Both the position numbers and the translations under genes were made by a program. A stretch of DNA of 64,000 bases from Acinetobacter bouvetii (GTDB lineage: Bacteria; Pseudomonadota; Gammaproteobacteria; Pseudomonadales; Moraxellaceae): assembly GCF_902753875.1 (NCBI RefSeq), contig NZ_CADDTS010000027.1:62001-126000 (forward strand), given 5' to 3'. Under the pieces are notes generated by a model. It did no database searches and was not told where the DNA came from. It worked only from the letters and a program-made list of their open reading frames with translations. Below, piece by piece: positions 9,775 through 21,106 of this stretch. The first letter of the stretch is position 1. Every line of letters begins with the position of its first letter.

Positions 9775-9884
9775 GTTAGGAGGTGATGCGTATATTATGG
9801 ATTTTTCCTCAGGCTGTCAAACCTGTAATTGTGTTATTTTTAAAATATTGAATTGATTGCATAAAAAATGACAAATCCCCCAAT

Positions 9885-9911
9885 AAAAAAAGCGCAGTTT
9901 GTTACTGCGCT
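9885..9911 (-). terminator. Terminator after amino acid permease 2
   Basis: AGCGCAGT and ACTGCGCT (9891-9898 and 9904-9911) form a perfect stem with a T run when read leftwards, 23 bases after the permease stop. Confidence 0.8.
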
Positions 9912-9934
9912 TGATCTGTAGCTTTAAAACGGTA

Positions 9935-11368
9935 TTACTTTTTAGGGTGATATAACCAGTAATAACTGGCATAACAGGCAGCCATAAACAGCAAGCAACC
10001 GATAAAACCTGAAAGCATTTCAGGGTCAGCCGCCATACTTAAACCTGTTGCGGTACAGCATATAAATCCAAGGATTGGGACCAGCGGGAACCACGGGGTA
10101 CGGAATTTAAGTTCCGAAATGCTATGACCTTGACGCAGCCATTGACGACGGAAATTGAACTGGCTCCAGCAGATACTCATCCAGACAATGACCATGGTAA
10201 ACGCGGCTACACCCATCAGGTTTTTAAAGATAACATCTGCACCAAACTGTTCAGATAACAGTCCGGGTAAACCACCAATCATGGTCACCAGTACTGCAAT
10301 GACTGGAACGCCGGATTTGCTGACTTTGGCAAAGACACGCGGAAGCTGGTTTTGCGCAGCCAAAGCCCACATCATACGTGAAGCGGCATATAATCCAGAA
10401 TTGGCCGTCGAGAGTAATGCAGTAATAATCACAAAACGGATAATATCTACCGCATAAGGAATGCCCATCAGGTTAAATACCGACACGAATGGACTGCTAC
10501 TTAAACCTTCACCCTGAGCACCTGCATTTAAGCCTGCATCGCTATAAGGTAAAAGTGAACTGATCACGATAATGGTACCGACAAAGAAAATCATTAAACG
10601 CCACACTGCCGCATGAATCGCTTTAGGGACATTTTTTTCAGGATTTTCTGTTTCGCCTGCGGCGATCCCGATCATTTCGGTGCCATTAAAGGCAAAGTTG
10701 ACGATCAGCAGCGTTGCAAATAGCGGGAACAAACCATTTGGTAACCAGCCATGTTCAGTCAGATTATGGAACATGGGTGCAGATTCATAGCCCTGGAAGG
10801 GAATAAAACCAAAGATGCTGCCAAACCCGAGAATGATAAAGACCAGTACGGTTGCGACCTTAATCATGGATAACCAGAACTCGGACTCGGCAAAAGTACG
10901 GGTAGAGCTTAAGTTAGAAATGAGCACGCCACTGGCAAAGATCAGCGTCCATAACCAGATGGAGGTTTGCGGAAACCATTCCTGCATCAGGATGGCGGCT
11001 GCGGTGAATTCAGTCCCCAAAGTGGCGGACCAGCCCAGCCAGTACATCCAGGACACCATATAGCCCGTACCCGGGCCAATATAGTTGGAGGCAAATGCGC
11101 CAAAAGAGCCGGATACCGGTAAATGTACGGCCAATTCACCCAGACAAAGCATGACCATATAGGCAATTAAGCCACCAATAATATAGGCAAGGACTGCACC
11201 GAGTGGACCAGCCTGTGAAATCACTTCGCCAGATCCCATAAAGAGACCTGTACCAATGGCTCCACCAAGCGACAACATAATGAGGTGGCGTGTGGTCATC
11301 GCTCTTTTTAGCGATGGCTTAGGCCCCTCAGCAGACGAATGCTGCGAAGGTTGAGAGGGAGATTGCAT
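9935..11368 (-). CDS. Amino acid permease, APC superfamily, paralogue of the 8169-9587 gene
   Basis: Inner-membrane permease of 477 residues, colinear over its whole length with the protein at 8169-9587. It shares the GGAIGTGLFMGSGEVI first helix, the TLGTEFTAAAILMQEWFP segment and the NFAFNGTEMIGIAAGET segment that carries conserved helix residues. The N-terminal tail is a little longer and rich in Ser/Pro. Differences are spread evenly, so the duplication is not recent. The substrate is not known; MmuP-like or other AAT-type amino acids are the reasonable range. Confidence 0.88.
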   Translation of the reverse strand: MQSPSQPSQHSSAEGPKPSLKRAMTTRHLIMLSLGGAIGTGLFMGSGEVISQAGPLGAVLAYIIGGLIAYMVMLCLGELAVHLPVSGSFGAFASNYIGPGTGYMVSWMYWLGWSATLGTEFTAAAILMQEWFPQTSIWLWTLIFASGVLISNLSSTRTFAESEFWLSMIKVATVLVFIILGFGSIFGFIPFQGYESAPMFHNLTEHGWLPNGLFPLFATLLIVNFAFNGTEMIGIAAGETENPEKNVPKAIHAAVWRLMIFFVGTIIVISSLLPYSDAGLNAGAQGEGLSSSPFVSVFNLMGIPYAVDIIRFVIITALLSTANSGLYAASRMMWALAAQNQLPRVFAKVSKSGVPVIAVLVTMIGGLPGLLSEQFGADVIFKNLMGVAAFTMVIVWMSICWSQFNFRRQWLRQGHSISELKFRTPWFPLVPILGFICCTATGLSMAADPEMLSGFIGCLLFMAACYASYYWLYHPKK

Positions 11369-11487
11369 AAGATAAATGATAGGTTGAAAGTACTATTTTA
11401 AGTGTTTGTTATATGAAATTTCAAATAAATCAATTTTTCGATGATGAAGTCAGCCTTTTAAAAGTCATGAGTTAAAAAAAACACAAT

Positions 11488-11646
11488 TCAGTGGTCTGGC
11501 GTTTGGTATTTCTGCACTGGGGTGGATGCCGGAGCTTCTGTGGCAGGTGCAGCTTTCTGTCCAGCCTCTGAATTTTTGTTGACGATATACAAATATAAAG
11601 CAGCTGGAAGAAGAATAAGGATCACAATAAAGATATTTTTCAACAT
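11488..11646 (-). CDS. Small single-helix membrane protein (52 residues)
   Basis: A short reading frame: ATG, a hydrophobic helix MLKNIFIVILILLPAALYLY (residues 1-20), then a hydrophilic Ala/Pro/Glu-rich tail. The pattern is that of a membrane-anchored micropeptide with a periplasmic or cytoplasmic tail. The ribosome-binding site is weak. It lies between the second permease and the TonB receptor, both on the same strand, with its own gap on each side. No function is known to me. Chance occurrence is possible, but the clean anchor-plus-tail layout argues for a gene. Confidence 0.5.
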   Translation of the reverse strand: MLKNIFIVILILLPAALYLYIVNKNSEAGQKAAPATEAPASTPVQKYQTPDH

Positions 11647-11697
11647 GATGACAGGTTCATTAATCTGAAGAGCATGAACTTAGCATGCCACGTGAGA

Positions 11698-11723
11698 TAA
11701 AAAAAGGGCACCTAAGTGCCCAG
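11698..11723 (-). terminator. Terminator after the TonB-dependent receptor
   Basis: GGGCAC and GTGCCC (11706-11711 and 11716-11721) with a 4-base loop, followed leftwards by seven T. It lies 20 bases past the receptor stop. Confidence 0.8.
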
Positions 11724-11740
11724 GAGTTAAACTTTGAAGA

Positions 11741-14302
11741 TTAGAATTTAAAGGTCACATCGGCAATAAATTGACGTCCGATTTCCGATTTTAATGTGTT
11801 GGAATTTAAATAAGAGCCGGTATACGTGTTCTTGCGATTGGTTACATTATTAATGGTCAAACCGAGGGTTACTGTATTGTCTTTCGCCAGATTGAAATCA
11901 TAGCTGGTTCTCATATCCCAGGAGAAGCGTGGTTTAACTTTTAGAATTTCATAAGCATTAATCATTTCACCTTGATAATCAATATCTTTTACTTTAAGTG
12001 CATCGTCATAAGCAGACTTATAGCTAAAGAAGTTATTGATCTTCAAAGGTAGTTGCTCAAAGCCAATGTCCCAACTGATACGCGCGGTCCACGGTTGATT
12101 AAAGTTTTCAGCCGGGCGATCCGACCAGTGAATGATTTTATCGCCATACTGTACTAAGCGATCTTCTTCATTTGGGGTGTTGACTTGGTAATTTTCATGA
12201 TAATCAATGAAATTCTTTTGAACATCTGTGTAATCAAAACCTAGAGCAAATTGATGCGAGCTTGACAATAATTTAAATGGAGACAGATTTTTGAGGGTGA
12301 ATGTATAAATGTCGGATTGGCTTCGGCCATTATTGCCATAAGTAAAATAATCGGTACCTAAAAAGGTTTTTCCATTGAAGCTTTGTTCGCTGACATAGCG
12401 GTCACGGGTAATTTCATCTTTAGAATGACGGTTAACCCATTTCAGTCCCATTTCCCAGTTGTTAAATTGAGTGATTAAACCCAAAAGTGTTTCATCTGAA
12501 TAAGGCGTTTTTAGATTGGTCGAATCATTGCGATAGCCTGAATTTTGGGTCTCTTTCCATGTTAATGTCGCAGGATTTTTGGTTTCACGTTCGATATCAT
12601 ATTTTAAATTTGCAATCTGCTGACGTAATTCGGTGGCCAGTGTTTGGGCGCTGTAATACCGATTAAAACCGGTGACCAATTTTAATGATTCATTGTGTAG
12701 AGGGCGGTAGGTTAAAGCGCTACGTGGAGCAATATTGTACTGGCTGCTTAAAGAGTCGTAATCACTGCGCAGACCTAAACGTAAGTCTAGATTTTTCCAT
12801 AAAATTTGATCTTGGACATACGCATGCCAGCGATCTTGCTGGGCTTGTGCTGAACCTGCTTTATAGAGAACTCCCTTAAAGAAATACTGACCCGATTTAC
12901 CATTTAAAGTGGTTGCAGAATCACAAAGGAAGTCATCTGGCTGGCATGATTGCCCACTGCTTAAATTGGTACGTCCTGCTGCATTGTAATTGTATAAATC
13001 CGTAGGTCTTTCCCATTTAGCATTGTAATGGTCATAGCCTGCACCGAGCGTCCATGTATGTTGGGTATTGCCAAAATTGAATGAATCAAAGACAGACTTC
13101 AAACTATAAGATAGCGAATCCTGGAATTGATTTAAGCTGCCTGATGTTGTGCCTTCAGCAGCGTTAGCAGTGGCAGAGCTGGGTTGTTCTGTCCAGTCTT
13201 TACTGCCGGGTGCATATTGCCAAAAGATCCCTAGATGATTTTCTGCAACACGTTGACTGTCCATTCTTTGATAGTTTAATTTTTGCGTGACGGTCGCTGT
13301 ATTTAAGCGTGTTTCAATTTCTGCAAAGAGTGCTGTAGATTCGGTGTTGGTGGTTGCCCCAGAGTTTCTTCTCGATTCAATATACGTCAATGCATCGATA
13401 TCGCCATAATCAAAGCCAAATTTAATATTGTTTTGTGCATTGGGTTGATAGTAGAAGGTTGCACCGGCATTGGTATTATTGCGTTCCTGATCAATTTTTT
13501 CAGGAGAGCTTATGCCACTCATCACGGGAATAATGGACTGACGTTTCGAGCCGTATAAATTTATTCCTAAATTTTCACTCATACGGCCATACAAATTGGC
13601 ACTTAGACCTTGTTTCTTAAACTCTTTCTGATTGGATTGAGTCGGTTCATCAAAGTCTTTGATATCTTCAGGAGTAAAGATGTTATAGCGTGCCCAATCA
13701 CTTTCGGTATAGTCATAGGTGATACTGCCGTGAATTTTGCCTACTTCAGATGTGGGTGCGCAGGTTTCTGCACTTATAACACCACCGCTAAATTCTCCAT
13801 ATTCTGCGCTGACATTACTGTCTAACACTTCTAATTTACATAATAAATCAGCATTAATTGCCATACCTTGTGAGCCGCTATCAAAACCTTGATAACTGTC
13901 TTTGCCTAGTGCACCACCAGGATCCATAACGTTGCTGTTATTTACGCCGTTCACCAGGAACTTGTTTTGATAATATTGTGCGCCGTTAATTGAAACTTCA
14001 GCAGGGCGAAGCTCTCCTTGGGTACGGCTGGAACGTTGTTCACGGTCAAATTGTACATTCGGATTCACTTTTAAAAAATCAGTGATATTTTTTGAACTGT
14101 TGGGTGTTTTTTGTAGATCTTCTTTTGTATAGGTGGTTGTACCTATTTCTATCGTTTTTTCTGCCTGTAATACAATCGGATTAAGCGCAATTGATTCACT
14201 CATTTGCTTTGAATTTTTCTGTTCAGAAATATCATTGGCATGAACAGAAGTACTTAGCAGGGTTAAAATAGCAAAGCTAAGCGGGGAGTAAGCAAAACGC
14301 AT
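11741..14302 (-). CDS. TonB-dependent outer-membrane receptor
   Basis: Outer-membrane active transporter of 853 residues. A signal peptide (about residues 1-22, ending SVHA) precedes the plug domain (about residues 45-180), with a TonB-box-like ALNPIVLQAE stretch around residues 38-47. The barrel ends in the C-terminal aromatic residue expected for an outer-membrane protein (FIADVTFKF). A plausible Fur box lies about 67 bases upstream, so an iron or siderophore role is likely but not proven. No siderophore or periplasmic transport genes are adjacent. It could also be one of the receptors with a large barrel for peptides or other ligands. Confidence 0.88.
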   Translation of the reverse strand: MRFAYSPLSFAILTLLSTSVHANDISEQKNSKQMSESIALNPIVLQAEKTIEIGTTTYTKEDLQKTPNSSKNITDFLKVNPNVQFDREQRSSRTQGELRPAEVSINGAQYYQNKFLVNGVNNSNVMDPGGALGKDSYQGFDSGSQGMAINADLLCKLEVLDSNVSAEYGEFSGGVISAETCAPTSEVGKIHGSITYDYTESDWARYNIFTPEDIKDFDEPTQSNQKEFKKQGLSANLYGRMSENLGINLYGSKRQSIIPVMSGISSPEKIDQERNNTNAGATFYYQPNAQNNIKFGFDYGDIDALTYIESRRNSGATTNTESTALFAEIETRLNTATVTQKLNYQRMDSQRVAENHLGIFWQYAPGSKDWTEQPSSATANAAEGTTSGSLNQFQDSLSYSLKSVFDSFNFGNTQHTWTLGAGYDHYNAKWERPTDLYNYNAAGRTNLSSGQSCQPDDFLCDSATTLNGKSGQYFFKGVLYKAGSAQAQQDRWHAYVQDQILWKNLDLRLGLRSDYDSLSSQYNIAPRSALTYRPLHNESLKLVTGFNRYYSAQTLATELRQQIANLKYDIERETKNPATLTWKETQNSGYRNDSTNLKTPYSDETLLGLITQFNNWEMGLKWVNRHSKDEITRDRYVSEQSFNGKTFLGTDYFTYGNNGRSQSDIYTFTLKNLSPFKLLSSSHQFALGFDYTDVQKNFIDYHENYQVNTPNEEDRLVQYGDKIIHWSDRPAENFNQPWTARISWDIGFEQLPLKINNFFSYKSAYDDALKVKDIDYQGEMINAYEILKVKPRFSWDMRTSYDFNLAKDNTVTLGLTINNVTNRKNTYTGSYLNSNTLKSEIGRQFIADVTFKF

Positions 14303-14368
14303 AAGTATTGTAAAGTCATGTAAAACGTAATGCGATCGAGTATCATTAACTTTGATAATTTAATCAAT

Positions 14369-14387
14369 AGAAATGAGAACTATTTTC
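14369..14387 (-). promoter_or_regulatory. Candidate Fur box upstream of the TonB receptor
   Basis: AGAAATGAGAACTATTTTC matches the classical 19-base Fur consensus at 12 of 19 positions by eye. It lies in the 211-base gap between the receptor start and tRNA-Glu. Degenerate AT-rich matches are common, so confidence is moderate. Confidence 0.45.
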
Positions 14388-14513
14388 AATAAATAATAAA
14401 CAAATGTTAAATATAAGGGTGCAATAAAATAAATTTCAGGGTGTAAGAGGGTATATAAAACTAAGCAGCTAAAAAATTGAAAAATAACTGAAAATAAGAA
14501 AGAGATAAATAGA

Positions 14514-14589
14514 TGGCGACCCTACGGGGATTCGAACCCCGGTTACCGCCGTGAAAGGGCGATGTCCTAGGCCTCTAGACGATAGGGTC
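14514..14589 (-). tRNA. tRNA-Glu (UUC)
   Basis: 76 bases with encoded CCA. The body and the acceptor stem (GACCCTA/TAGGGTC) are the same as in the copies at 6905 and 9699. It sits 20 bases downstream of the rnt stop on the same strand, so it may be read through from pyrC-rnt. Confidence 0.96.
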
Positions 14590-14609
14590 GTTTAGAAGAT
14601 GGCGGTATC

Positions 14610-15269
14610 TTATTGATCCGCCACCAAGGTGTCAAGTAGATGAGGAGCGAGTTTGTTCAAAATATGACAAAACAGTTCAGCGGTTTTTTGAGTGTCATAA
14701 AGTGCAGAATGTGCTTCCTTACCATCGAACTCAATTCCAGCCTGAATACATGATTTTGCCAGTACCGTTTGACCAAACATGACGGCACTTAAAGTCACCG
14801 TATCAAACACCGAAAAACTGTGAAATGGATTTTGATTTTTAGTGCCTGTACGAGCAATCGCCGCCTGAACAAAACCTAAATCAAAATGTGCATTATGACC
14901 CACCAAAACGGCATGGGTACAATTCTGCTGACGTCGCACTTCATTGACCGATTTAAAAATACGTTTTAGAGCACTTTTTTCATCTTCAGCCATGGCCATA
15001 CGCATGGGATTGGATGGATCAATACCGATAAAATCCAGAGAACGACGGTCTAAATTTGCCCCTTCAAAAGGATTGATATGTGCATGATGGGCTTCACCTG
15101 GCACAAATAAACCTTCTTCATTATAAATAATCGGGATTGCTGCAATCTCCAGCAAGGCATCGGTCTGTGAGTTAAAACCTGCTGTCTCGACATCGACAAC
15201 AACAGGTAAAAATCCACGGAAACGCTGACCAATTACTGGTTGGGTTTCATCTGTCACACTTTTCTCCAT
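14610..15269 (-). CDS. rnt: Ribonuclease T
   Basis: 3'-5' exoribonuclease of the DEDDh family that trims tRNA and 5S/23S rRNA 3' ends. It has 219 residues, the normal length. Catalytic residues are visible: Asp26 and Glu28 in [10 protein letters not shown], Asp130 in [10 protein letters not shown], and His187 and Asp192 in AHSALYDT. The start overlaps the end of pyrC by 16 bases, so the two are cotranscribed and probably translationally coupled. A tRNA gene directly downstream is a functionally apt neighbour, though this may be coincidence. Confidence 0.95.
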   Translation of the reverse strand: MEKSVTDETQPVIGQRFRGFLPVVVDVETAGFNSQTDALLEIAAIPIIYNEEGLFVPGEAHHAHINPFEGANLDRRSLDFIGIDPSNPMRMAMAEDEKSALKRIFKSVNEVRRQQNCTHAVLVGHNAHFDLGFVQAAIARTGTKNQNPFHSFSVFDTVTLSAVMFGQTVLAKSCIQAGIEFDGKEAHSALYDTQKTAELFCHILNKLAPHLLDTLVADQ

Positions 15270-16294
15270 TGGATGGTCTTACCCGCATACAACGGAATAA
15301 TTTGTTCGCCATCCAAGTAGTCTAAACTTTCTGGGATCACTTGCTCTTCTTTGACCAAGGTAATGGTATTGGTATTACGTGGCAGACCATAGAAGTCAGC
15401 ACCAAAATGGCTGGCAAAACCTTCCAGGCGATCAATTTTACCTACTTGGTCAAACGCTTGAGCATATAATTCAATTGCTGTCGGTGCACTATAACAGCCG
15501 GCACAGCCACAGGCATTTTCTTTGGCATTTTTTGAATGCGGTGCACTGTCAGTACCCAGGAAAAACTTGGGATTAGAGCTGGTTGCAACTTCAAGTAAAG
15601 TTTGCTGATGGGTTTGACGTTTTAAAATCGGCAAACAGTAAAAATGTGGCTTGATCCCGCCGACCAGCATGTCATTACGGTTAAACAATAAATGTTGGGG
15701 TGTAATTGTAGCAGCAACATTACGGTCTTGTTCAAGTACAAAATGTGCCGCTTCACTGGTGGTGATATGTTCCAGCACCAGTTTTAGTTTTGGAAACTGT
15801 TTGAGTAAAGGTGAAAGTACTTCATCTATAAAGCGTTTTTCACGATCAAAAATATCGACATGATTATGGGTGACTTCACCATGCAGCAGTAAAGGAACCT
15901 GATGTTCTTCAAGCTGTTCAATGACTGCATAGACTTTACGAATGTCGCTCACGCCATTGTCTGAATTTGTGGTTGCACCAGCTGGATACAGCTTGATGGC
16001 ATTCACATGTTCAGATTCTTTAATTTTTTTAACTTCGCTAGGCTGGGTATGATCAGTAAAATACAGCACCATACGTGGATCAAAGGCGATACCTTCAGGC
16101 ACATGTGCCATAATGCGATCACGATAAGCCAAAGCCTCTTCTACGGTTTTGATTGGAGGAACGGTATTGGGCATACAGATCGCGCGGGCAAACTGTTTGG
16201 CAAGGTCGGGAACTGTACGTTTTAAAGCTAAACCATCACGTAAGTGAGCATGCCAATCATCTGGCTGGAGAAGGGTGATTGTATTCAAGGCCAT
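15254..16294 (-). CDS. pyrC: Dihydroorotase
   Basis: Zinc amidohydrolase that interconverts carbamoyl-aspartate and dihydroorotate in pyrimidine synthesis. The H-x-H metal motif is [10 protein letters not shown] (His15 and His17), the carboxylated lysine lies in [17 protein letters not shown], further ligands are in LLHGEV and VLEHIT, and the catalytic Asp is in [11 protein letters not shown] start at the ATG at 16294 (346 residues, family length). The frame is open further upstream to 16357, but the extra 21 residues are hydrophobic and unlike the family. The gene overlaps rnt by 16 bases. Confidence 0.94.
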   Translation of the reverse strand: MALNTITLLQPDDWHAHLRDGLALKRTVPDLAKQFARAICMPNTVPPIKTVEEALAYRDRIMAHVPEGIAFDPRMVLYFTDHTQPSEVKKIKESEHVNAIKLYPAGATTNSDNGVSDIRKVYAVIEQLEEHQVPLLLHGEVTHNHVDIFDREKRFIDEVLSPLLKQFPKLKLVLEHITTSEAAHFVLEQDRNVAATITPQHLLFNRNDMLVGGIKPHFYCLPILKRQTHQQTLLEVATSSNPKFFLGTDSAPHSKNAKENACGCAGCYSAPTAIELYAQAFDQVGKIDRLEGFASHFGADFYGLPRNTNTITLVKEEQVIPESLDYLDGEQIIPLYAGKTIQWRKV

Positions 16295-16439
16295 TTCAAT
16301 CGAAGAAATAATATAAATGATAATCCATAAAGTGTGAAAATGGTAACGAGAATTCATGACAAATGGTGAGATATATTTAATTATAAATAAGAAAATTATG
16401 TTATTTTAAGTAACTAAAAGAATTAAATAATGCTTGGAA

Positions 16440-17699
16440 ATGGACTACAAGTATAATCTGGCGAAGTTACAGTACGATAAAGAAAAAATAGAAGAACTTA
16501 TAACGCGGCAAAGTCATCGTGTAGGTCAGGTTTTTCCCAAAAAAATGGAACAGGAGTTTTGGTCCAGAAATCTGGAGCGTGCGCGCAAGCATGTGGACAG
16601 ATATCTTTGGGGTGGCATTTTATCTTATTTTATTTTTATTTTGGTGATTGTACCTAGTGATTACTGGGTTGTAGACAAACGCTTTTTCAAACATGATTTT
16701 CTAAACTGCATGTTGGGTTTGGCAAATGGAGCTCTGTGTCTTATCACTTTGTATGTTTTTTCGCATTTCTCTAAATTACGTCCATATTTTGCCCAAGCTT
16801 CCATGATGATTATGTTTTGGGCTATTGTTTCCATGTCTTGGCTTACATTGACAGTAGATACAGTTGCCTTGCGACAACAGGGTTTGGCTATCATCTGTAT
16901 GATTTATATCGTCAGTTCCCTGATTACTGGGGTAAAGCCCTTTCATATGCTTATTGCTGGATTGTCAGCGGCCTTTGTTACCACCATTTTGTTCTTTACA
17001 CTTAAAATTGACTTTAATATCATGGTATTAGGTCGTATTATTTTTGGCAGCTGTATCTTTGGTTATGTGATTAGCCATATGATGTTTGCCCGTGAAAGAA
17101 TGATTTATTTATATTCCATGCGTGCCAAAATTAGCGAAAAAATGCATCGTATTCATAATTCAGAATTATTGCATTTAAGTCAGCACGATGAACTCACTAA
17201 AATTTCCAACCGTCGTACTTTCGACGAAATGATGGAAGTGTTTTATCATCAGACACGTAAAGATCAGACTTCTTTGGCTATTCTATTCATTGATGTTGAT
17301 TTTTTTAAAAACTACAACGACTTTTATGGTCATCAAAAGGGTGATGACGTTATTTCTTCTATCGCCAAATCTATTAAGAATGCCATTCGACATATGGATT
17401 TTGTTGCCCGCTATGGTGGAGAGGAATTTGTTGTACTTTTGCCTGAAACTGATGCGCATGGCGCTTATGCTGTGGCATCCAACATATTTAAGGCTATTGA
17501 ACGTTTAGAAATTCCTCATGAAAAATCGTTAATTTCCCGTTTTATTACCATCAGTTTGGGCATTACGGTGTACAACGGAAAAACTGAATTATCTGCTGAA
17601 GAGCTGCTGGAAAGTGCTGATCAGGCTTTATATCGTGCCAAACAGCTTGGGCGAAACCAGATTTATTATCAGTCCCTTCGTACTACTGAAACTGCATAA
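16440..17699 (+). CDS. Membrane-bound diguanylate cyclase (GGDEF)
   Basis: Makes cyclic-di-GMP from two GTP. The N-terminal half (about residues 45-210) holds six hydrophobic segments, probably a membrane sensor of unknown ligand, and the C-terminal GGDEF domain starts near residue 240 (SQHDELTKISNRRTFDEMM). The active site is ARYGGEEFVVLLPE, so it should be catalytically competent. RHMD, five residues before GGEEF, is an intact RxxD inhibitory site, so product feedback is expected. The ATG at 16440 has no clear ribosome-binding site; a TTG at 16434 is the alternative. It is divergent from pyrC and has its own bidirectional terminator. Confidence 0.9.
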   Translation: MDYKYNLAKLQYDKEKIEELITRQSHRVGQVFPKKMEQEFWSRNLERARKHVDRYLWGGILSYFIFILVIVPSDYWVVDKRFFKHDFLNCMLGLANGALCLITLYVFSHFSKLRPYFAQASMMIMFWAIVSMSWLTLTVDTVALRQQGLAIICMIYIVSSLITGVKPFHMLIAGLSAAFVTTILFFTLKIDFNIMVLGRIIFGSCIFGYVISHMMFARERMIYLYSMRAKISEKMHRIHNSELLHLSQHDELTKISNRRTFDEMMEVFYHQTRKDQTSLAILFIDVDFFKNYNDFYGHQKGDDVISSIAKSIKNAIRHMDFVARYGGEEFVVLLPETDAHGAYAVASNIFKAIERLEIPHEKSLISRFITISLGITVYNGKTELSAEELLESADQALYRAKQLGRNQIYYQSLRTTETA

Positions 17700-17726
17700 A
17701 ACCGACTACAAGCTTAAATCTCATGT

Positions 17727-17757
17727 AAAAAAACCGCCATCGAGGCGGTTTTTTTAT
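17727..17757. terminator. Bidirectional terminator between the diguanylate cyclase and argG
   Basis: AAAAAACCGCC and GGCGGTTTTTT pair around a short ATCGA loop, with A and T runs on both sides. It serves two genes converging from opposite strands. Confidence 0.85.
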
Positions 17758-17771
17758 GGCATCAAACAAAC

Positions 17772-19253
<1,482 letters not shown>

Positions 19254-19384
19254 TCAACATATTGTTATGCACAAATATTTTGACTGGACGGTGATGTGAT
19301 CAATCATTCATTTGTGATAAAGATGTGGTAAATGAAATCATCATCACGATTTAAACAACAAAAGCGCACGGCAGATGAACAAAT

Positions 19385-19846
19385 ATGGGGATTAAAAATA
19401 AAGTTGTATCATTCATAAAAAAAACATTGAGGCAAATTTTAAAAACAATACTGGGAAAAATAAAACGGTTAATTGATGATTTAATTATTATCATTCAAGA
19501 AGTTAAAAAATACTTCGCTGCTTCGCAATTTACAGGTTATAACCCCAAACTTGCTTACTATATTCGATTAACGCAAATCTTTCATATCACTTTGTTTATT
19601 TTACTTTTTATTTTTAAAAGACAGGAGATAATGCAAAATCCGTTAGCTGTGTTATTTCTCAGCAGTTTTTTGGGAACACTGCTGTTTTTTTCACATCGCC
19701 TTTATTTAAAGGTCAGTAGCGGGACTGAACAAGTGAGAAAGCAGATCCGCTATTTTTTATTGTTGCTGTTATTTTGTTATGGGGAGGGGACGCGGGGAAT
19801 GATCCTGTTACCGGTTTTTTTTTATCTGGAAAAATACCTTGGATAA
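19385..19846 (+). CDS. Hypothetical membrane protein (153 residues)
   Basis: I do not recognise this protein. The N-terminal 45 residues are strongly basic and amphipathic (Lys, Ile and Leu repeats such as IKKTLRQILKTILGKIK). Three hydrophobic segments follow, near residues 67-80, 85-103 and 122-148. No start-proximal ribosome-binding site is obvious and base composition is very AT-rich compared with neighbours. It stands alone between argG and the broken AraC regulator. It may be a real poorly conserved membrane protein or an accidental frame. Confidence 0.5.
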   Translation: MGIKNKVVSFIKKTLRQILKTILGKIKRLIDDLIIIIQEVKKYFAASQFTGYNPKLAYYIRLTQIFHITLFILLFIFKRQEIMQNPLAVLFLSSFLGTLLFFSHRLYLKVSSGTEQVRKQIRYFLLLLLFCYGEGTRGMILLPVFFYLEKYLG

Positions 19847-19983
19847 ATATTGGCAGAGCTATTTAGATATTTATCAGGGAAAGTTTCATAATCAGCCGAA
19901 AAGGAGACAGGATTGAATCATAATCTAAATCATCATGGATATTGATCCGATGGGGCATAGCACTACTGTAATGATTATTCTAG

Positions 19984-21002
19984 CTACGTTTGATGCTGAA
20001 ACTGGGACAGCGAGTATCCATGGTTTTTCTTAAAGGCACGCCCCAGAGAAGATTGATCGGCATAGCCAAGTTGTAAAGCGATGTCGGTATAAGATAACTG
20101 CTTTTGTTTCAGTAAGCTCAGGCAATATTTCATTTTGATCCTTTCAATCAACTGCCGATAAATAATACCTTGTTGTTTGAGTTTACGTTGAAAGTTACGT
20201 TTAGACATGTGAAAGCTTTGCGCCAAGGTTTCAAGTTCAGGCAATGTTTGCCCCATTTCCAGATGCTGTTGAATGATATATTCCAGTTGTGCAGTTAATG
20301 TATTTTTAATGGCATCGTTGTGCTGTAACCATTGTTCTGCTGCTGACTAAGCAATGAAATCAGGAGCTCGTCAGGTTGAGGCAGCGGGGTGTCTAGCTGA
20401 TGATTTGCATAGACAAAGGCATAGCGTGAAGCATTCATGATGACCGGACATTGAAAAATATGTTCGTAAATATGCATCGGCATGGTTGCTGAATGTGCAA
20501 TTTCAATGCGTTGGTATTTTAAGTTTTGCTGTGAGAATAACTGCTGAATAATCAAATGAATGGCAAACAGATTAATTTCATTTAAGGCAATGCTGTCACT
20601 GTTCCAAAGGGGCCAGGTCACGGCACTTTCAAAGGCTTTCTGCTCCAGATGAATATTCTCACCGCCGGTATGATCAATAATTAAAGTGCCATATTTTTCA
20701 ATGTATTGCGCTGCCTCTAAAAAGGTTTTGGCATGCGAAGAAATATAGCCTACCAGTCCATAATGTTTCAGTTCACAATTTTGAGCAATATCAAAGTAAA
20801 GCTGTGATGAAACTTCAGATTGTTTCAAGATATTCAGAAAATGATTCAGCTCGCTGAGTGGTTTTTTCTCAAGAATGTTGCTTTCAGCAAGTCGTGCAAG
20901 ATGCGTTGATTCGGCAGCTGTCAGCAAGTGCATTAATTCATGCTGCAGCATATAGCGATAGAGAATTTGAAAATAGGCATGGGATATTAGGATTTCGCTC
21001 AT
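19984..21002 (-). pseudogene. AraC-family transcriptional regulator, disrupted by a single frameshift
   Basis: Two frames together make one regulator. Residues 1 to about 221 (20335-21002) are an N-terminal Arabinose_bd-type sensor domain. The other frame (19984 to about 20345) begins with AEQWLQHNDAIKNTLTAQLE and carries the C-terminal double helix-turn-helix (TLAQSFHMSKRNFQRKL and DIALQLGYADQSSLGRAFKK). They meet at 20336-20347 in a CAG repeat; one missing base there would restore a protein of about 335 residues, the OruR-like family length. Either the gene is a recent pseudogene or the read has a slippage error. It is divergent from the hydrolase gene at 21107, its likely target. Confidence 0.85.
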
Positions 21003-21106
21003 TTTTTATCTTTTTTGGCATCTCAGGTATAAAATATGGCTTTTAAGGTTGAGATGTAAAGCGCTATTTTGCCCAAAATGAAATCATCCAAAACAATGAG
21101 AACAAG

